A stretch of DNA of 64,000 nucleotides from contig JAYQNH010000002.1 in NCBI GenBank assembly GCA_038144195.1, forward strand, positions 682,001 to 746,000. Direction: 5' to 3'. The translations under genes were made by a program, and so were the position numbers. Below are positions 60,736-64,000 of this stretch, one piece after another; the stretch's first letter is position 1; each line of letters starts with the position of its first letter. Origin of the DNA: VMDJ01 sp038144195. Its GTDB lineage: Bacteria; Pseudomonadota; Gammaproteobacteria; Chromatiales; Chromatiaceae. A model generated the notes under the pieces. It saw only the letters and a list, made by a program, of their open reading frames with translations, did no database searches and was not told the DNA's origin.

Positions 60736-61983
60736 CACGTCTACTTAAGATCTGGCTAGTCATCCTGCTTGGCGCCGGCATTGGCGTCATCGCAACACGT
60801 GATAACGGTTATGTGATGTTGGCCTTCAGTGTGTATACCGTCGAGATGAGCTTGGTCTTATTGCTCATCATTATCGCGATGCTCTTTGCAGTGATGTATT
60901 TTAGTATTCGCGCATTGGTTCGTTTCTACCGCCTACCCTCGGATGTCAAAGATTGGTCGCAACGTCGTGGCAACCGTGCCGCACAGAATGCGATGACCCG
61001 TGGCTTGCTTGAATTATCTGAAGGCCAATGGCGTAAAGCTGAAAAACGTTTAGTGAAATTTGCTGATCGTTCAGAGACGCCTTTATTGAACTATCTTGCT
61101 GCTGCTCGCGCGGCACAACTGCAAGGCGCACATGAGCGTCGTGATAGCTATATTCGTCTGGCACATAAACATATGCCTTCAGCTGATGTCGCTGTCAGTA
61201 TCACTCAAGCAGAACTGCAAATGGCAGATCATCAGCTTGATCAAGCATTAGATACTCTTCGTCACCTGCGTGATGTCGCACCGAACCATACCTATGTGTT
61301 GCGCTTACTGATGGATCTTTACGATCAAGTTGGCGACTGGGAGCGTTTACGAGAGTTAATGCCAGAGCTACGTAAGCGAAAAGTTGCGTCTGCTGAACAA
61401 CTCAAGTCGCTGGAAAAGAAAGCGTATAAAAAATTATTAGAAGCGAGCTTTTTGGATAACGATCCTGAGCAACTCAGCTATCGCTGGCGCAATGTGCCAA
61501 AGGCGCTACGTGAAGATCCTGCACTGATAGCTGACTACGCCAGTTACTTGCAAGAACGTGAGCGCCACCAGGAAGCCGAAGAGCTTTTACGCCAAGCGCT
61601 TAAGCGAGGCTGGGATGTCGAACTGGTTGAGTTGTATGGTCAGCTTGAATGTCCTAATGCTGCGAAGCACTTATCGCGCGATTGAGGCTTACCTGAAAAA
61701 ATATCCTAATGATGCAACGTTGCTTCTAAGTCTGGGTCGACTTTGTTTGCGTTCGCAATTATGGGGCAAAGCCCGTGCTTATCTTGAAGCCAGCGTGGGT
61801 AATGACGGCCCTGTTGCCGCTTACCGCGAGTTGGCTCGATTGCTTGAGCATATGGACGAACCAGAAAAAGCCTTAACCATTTATCGTCAAGCGGTCTCGC
61901 TTGAACATGATGATCATTTGATCGCCTTACCGGAACATATCGGACACCACCCGCGCACTTCTGACGGGCAGATAGTTTTATGA
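60732..61983 (+). CDS. hemY: HemY TPR protein (frameshifted)
   Basis: HemY-family inner-membrane protein with two N-terminal helices (IWLVILLGAGIGVIA, VLLLIIIAMLFAVMYFS) and a periplasmic or cytoplasmic TPR array (LLNYLAAARAAQLQGAHERR, LGRLCLRSQLWGKARAYLEA). The role in haem synthesis is not defined. It is distinct from the protoporphyrinogen oxidase also called HemY. One base near 61676-61680 breaks the frame; the corrected text runs HLSAIEAYLKKYPNDATLLL. About 416 residues. It overlaps hemX and ubiD by four bases each. Confidence 0.92.
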
Positions 61984-63452
61984 AATATAAAGATCTTCGC
62001 GATTTCATTGCGCAACTCGAAGCGCAAGGTGAACTCAAACGTATTCAACAAGAAGTTGATCCTTATCTTGAAATGACCGAGATCTGTGATCGCGTGTTAC
62101 GCGCGGAAGGCCCTGCGCTGTTATTCGAAAACGTTAAAGGCTCATCAACGCCTGTGTTGGGCAATCTATTCGGCACGCCGAAGCGTGTTGCAATGGGCAT
62201 GGGTGAAGACAAAGTCGAAGCACTGCGTGAGATCGGCAAGCTACTTGCAATGCTGAAAGAGCCTAGCCCACCTAAAGGTATGAAAGACGCCTGGAAGCAA
62301 TTGCCGATGTTTAAAAAGGTGCTCGATATGGCACCGAAGAAAATTAAAAACGCGGCATGTCAGCAACATGTGATCGAAGGTGATGATGTCGATCTTAATA
62401 ACATCCCAGTGCAAACCTGTTGGCCAGGTGATGCAGGTCCTCTAATTACGTGGGGCTTAGTCATAACACGTGGCCCAGAAAAGCCTCGCCAAAATCTTGG
62501 CATTTATCGCATGCAAGTCATTGGTAAGAATCGCGTGATCATGCGTTGGTTAGCGCATCGCGGCGGCGCGCTCGATTTTCGTGATTGGCAACAGAAACAT
62601 CCAGGTGAGCCCTTCCCTATCTCAGTTGCGTTAGGTGCAGACCCTGCAACCATCTTAGGCGCAGTAACGCCAGTGCCAGATACGCTCTCGGAATATGCGT
62701 TTGCCGGCTTGCTACGTGGCAGTCGCACTGAACTCACGCAATGCATCGGTAATGAACTACAAGTACCCGCTTCGGCGGAGTTTGTTTTAGAGGGTCATCT
62801 GCACCCTGGTGATAATGCACCTGAAGGTCCGTTTGGAGATCACACCGGTTACTACAACGAAGTCGATGAGTTCCCTGTGTTCACGATTGATCGCATCACG
62901 CATCGTGATAAGCCGATCTATCACAGTACTTACACAGGCCGACCACCGGATGAGCCAGCCATTCTCGGTGTTGCACTAAACGAGGTCTTTGTTCCTTTAT
63001 TGCAAAAACAATTTCCAGAGATCACAGACTTCTATCTTCCGCCAGAAGGTTGCTCTTATCGCATGGCGGTCGTCAGCATAAAGAAACAATACCCAGGTCA
63101 TGCCAAGCGCGTGATGTTTGGCGTTTGGTCTTTCTTGCGTCAGTTTATGTACACCAAGTTTGTGGTGGTGGTTGATGACGATGTAAATACACGCGATTGG
63201 AAAGATGTCATCTGGGCAATGACAACGCGTATGGATCCTGTGCGTGACACCACGCTTGTTGAAAACACGCCAATTGATTATCTCGACTTTGCTTCACCGG
63301 TCTCTGGGCTTGGCGGCAAGATGGGGATGGATGCGACAAACAAAATGCCAGGCGAAACGAATCGCGAATGGGGCACCCCTATCGTGATGGATGCCGAGGT
63401 TAAAGCACGTGTTGATGCGATGTGGGAATCACTAGGGTTTGATAAAGCTTAA
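61980..63452 (+). CDS. ubiD: 4-hydroxy-3-polyprenylbenzoate decarboxylase UbiD
   Basis: Prenylated-FMN-dependent decarboxylase of ubiquinone synthesis, 490 residues. Landmarks are LRDFIAQLEAQGELKRIQQE, LGIYRMQVIGKNRVIMRWL and the cofactor/active-site region VLEGHLHPGDNAPEGPFGDH. The C-terminal segment has LGGKMGMDATNKMPGET. It is intact. The flavin prenyltransferase UbiX is not in the window. It converges on the epimerase gene with a four-base overlap. Confidence 0.96.
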   Translation: MKYKDLRDFIAQLEAQGELKRIQQEVDPYLEMTEICDRVLRAEGPALLFENVKGSSTPVLGNLFGTPKRVAMGMGEDKVEALREIGKLLAMLKEPSPPKGMKDAWKQLPMFKKVLDMAPKKIKNAACQQHVIEGDDVDLNNIPVQTCWPGDAGPLITWGLVITRGPEKPRQNLGIYRMQVIGKNRVIMRWLAHRGGALDFRDWQQKHPGEPFPISVALGADPATILGAVTPVPDTLSEYAFAGLLRGSRTELTQCIGNELQVPASAEFVLEGHLHPGDNAPEGPFGDHTGYYNEVDEFPVFTIDRITHRDKPIYHSTYTGRPPDEPAILGVALNEVFVPLLQKQFPEITDFYLPPEGCSYRMAVVSIKKQYPGHAKRVMFGVWSFLRQFMYTKFVVVVDDDVNTRDWKDVIWAMTTRMDPVRDTTLVENTPIDYLDFASPVSGLGGKMGMDATNKMPGETNREWGTPIVMDAEVKARVDAMWESLGFDKA

Positions 63453-64000
63453 AAGCAGTTAGGCAAGCCTTGCTCTAATGTTGGGTATTTGAACGTAACA
63501 CCGAGCTCTTCAACCAGCTTGCGATTACTCAATCGACGCGACTCAGATAAATACGACAACAAGCCATCCGATAATTCGGTGCGTGCCTCTTCCATTGAAA
63601 TAATACGGGGTCGCTCCAAACCCGCAAGATCAGCAACCTGATTAAAGTAGTCGGTCATATTACCCGGCTGCCCATCGCAGGCGTTATACACAGCACCACT
63701 CTCACCTTTTTCAGCGGCGGTAAGTAATGCGCTGACTAAATCATCGGCATGAATGCGATTGGTCCAAGGTGCATCCGCTTCTGACACCATCGGCAGTTTT
63801 TTGCGTAAGCGCATCAATGGCAACTTGTCAGGTCCGTAGATGCCTGCAACACGCAAAATGATCAACTCGCCACCTGTGTCCTCACGCCATGCTTGCCATT
63901 GCTGTTCAGCTGACCAACGACGTTTCGCACGATCGACCTCAGGTTTCGCCGGCCATGTCTCATCAACCCATTCGCCATGACAATCGCCGTACACGCCGGT
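63449..64000 (-). CDS. NAD-dependent epimerase/dehydratase family protein (N-terminus beyond window)
   Basis: C-terminal part of an extended short-chain dehydrogenase-like protein resembling YeeZ-type proteins. The frame continues past the right edge (TGVYGDCHGEW, with the Tyr position of the family), so the apparent start codon at 63994 is internal. Visible segments are LIILRVAGIYGPDKLPLMRL, NRIHADDLVSALLTA and VYNACDGQPGNMTDYF. The Rossmann NAD site is outside the window. The substrate is unknown. Confidence 0.85.
   Translation of the reverse strand, partial: TGVYGDCHGEWVDETWPAKPEVDRAKRRWSAEQQWQAWREDTGGELIILRVAGIYGPDKLPLMRLRKKLPMVSEADAPWTNRIHADDLVSALLTAAEKGESGAVYNACDGQPGNMTDYFNQVADLAGLERPRIISMEEARTELSDGLLSYLSESRRLSNRKLVEELGVTFKYPTLEQGLPNCF

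Noticed and set aside
1..64000. CRISPR arrays, insertion sequences, prophage, toxin-antitoxin or defence islands
   Set aside because: No regularly spaced repeats, transposase, integrase or defence-family motifs were found. Gene order is that of a conserved core chromosome.

Overview
The window is chromosomal housekeeping DNA of a gammaproteobacterium. I base this on family content and gene order, not on a database match: SspA/SspB, DUF3301, DUF4390, Smg, HemX/HemY, LptE and the murA/mla/kds/lpt/rpoN/ptsN/rapZ neighbourhood are typical of that class. An aerobic respiratory lifestyle is supported by a complete cytochrome bc1 operon, an SCO-family copper protein and oxygen-dependent HemF. An orphan SoxXA-binding-like protein and an exported DsrE-like protein hint at sulfur metabolism, but no sox or dsr enzymes are present. 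The order or family cannot be settled from this window. I see no rRNA, tRNA, CRISPR array, insertion sequence, prophage or integration site, and no intergenic stretch over 300 bases.

Layout. 1-3505: mutY (cut by the left edge), SCO, thiS-thiG-trmB, DUF3301. 3506-8238 (minus): sspB, sspA, petCBA, Nif3-like. 8329-9468: DegS/AlgW-type protease. 9465-16925 (minus): hisC-hisD-hisG-murA and mlaBCDEF. 16972-17724: two divergent unknown genes. 17789-23969: Ca/Na antiporter, kdsD-kdsC-lptC-lptA-lptB, rpoN, hpf. 24031-28452: regulatory phosphotransferase genes (ptsN, hprK, rapZ, EIIA-Man, HPr) and mgtE. 28449-33135: GlcG-like, leuS-lptE-holA. 33217-37381: DsrE-like, PfkB kinase, SoxK-like, GtrA, ppa, moaC, engB. 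37378-43510: polA, trkH-trkA, ybaK. 43510-50377 (minus): ntrX-ntrY, DUF4390, rsmB, fmt, def. 50538-57214: LysM protein, dprA, smg, topA, tsaC, hemF. 57211-64000: thioredoxin, hemC-hemD-hemX-hemY, ubiD and a partial epimerase.

Functional themes. Outer-membrane building dominates the middle: MurA for peptidoglycan, MlaB-F for phospholipid trafficking, KdsD/KdsC for Kdo, and LptA/B/C/E for LPS transport. The phosphotransferase proteins lack sugar permeases and look purely regulatory. HPr carries both the His site used by enzyme I and the Ser site used by HprK. The haem genes (hemF, hemC, hemD, hemX, hemY) fit the cytochrome-based respiration.

The most striking property is technical or evolutionary. 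About 32 genes, including essential ones such as leuS, murA, holA, fmt, rpoN and ppa, are broken by about 39 single-base frameshifts. Many lie in short homopolymers. This pattern is best explained by uncorrected sequencing errors, so I annotate these genes as full-length CDSs with the shift noted. I found no convincing previously undescribed multi-gene system. The best leads are a NtrX-type regulator with a degenerate ATPase core, a palindrome plus sigma-54-like site in front of rpoN, and an inverted repeat between two divergent unknown genes.
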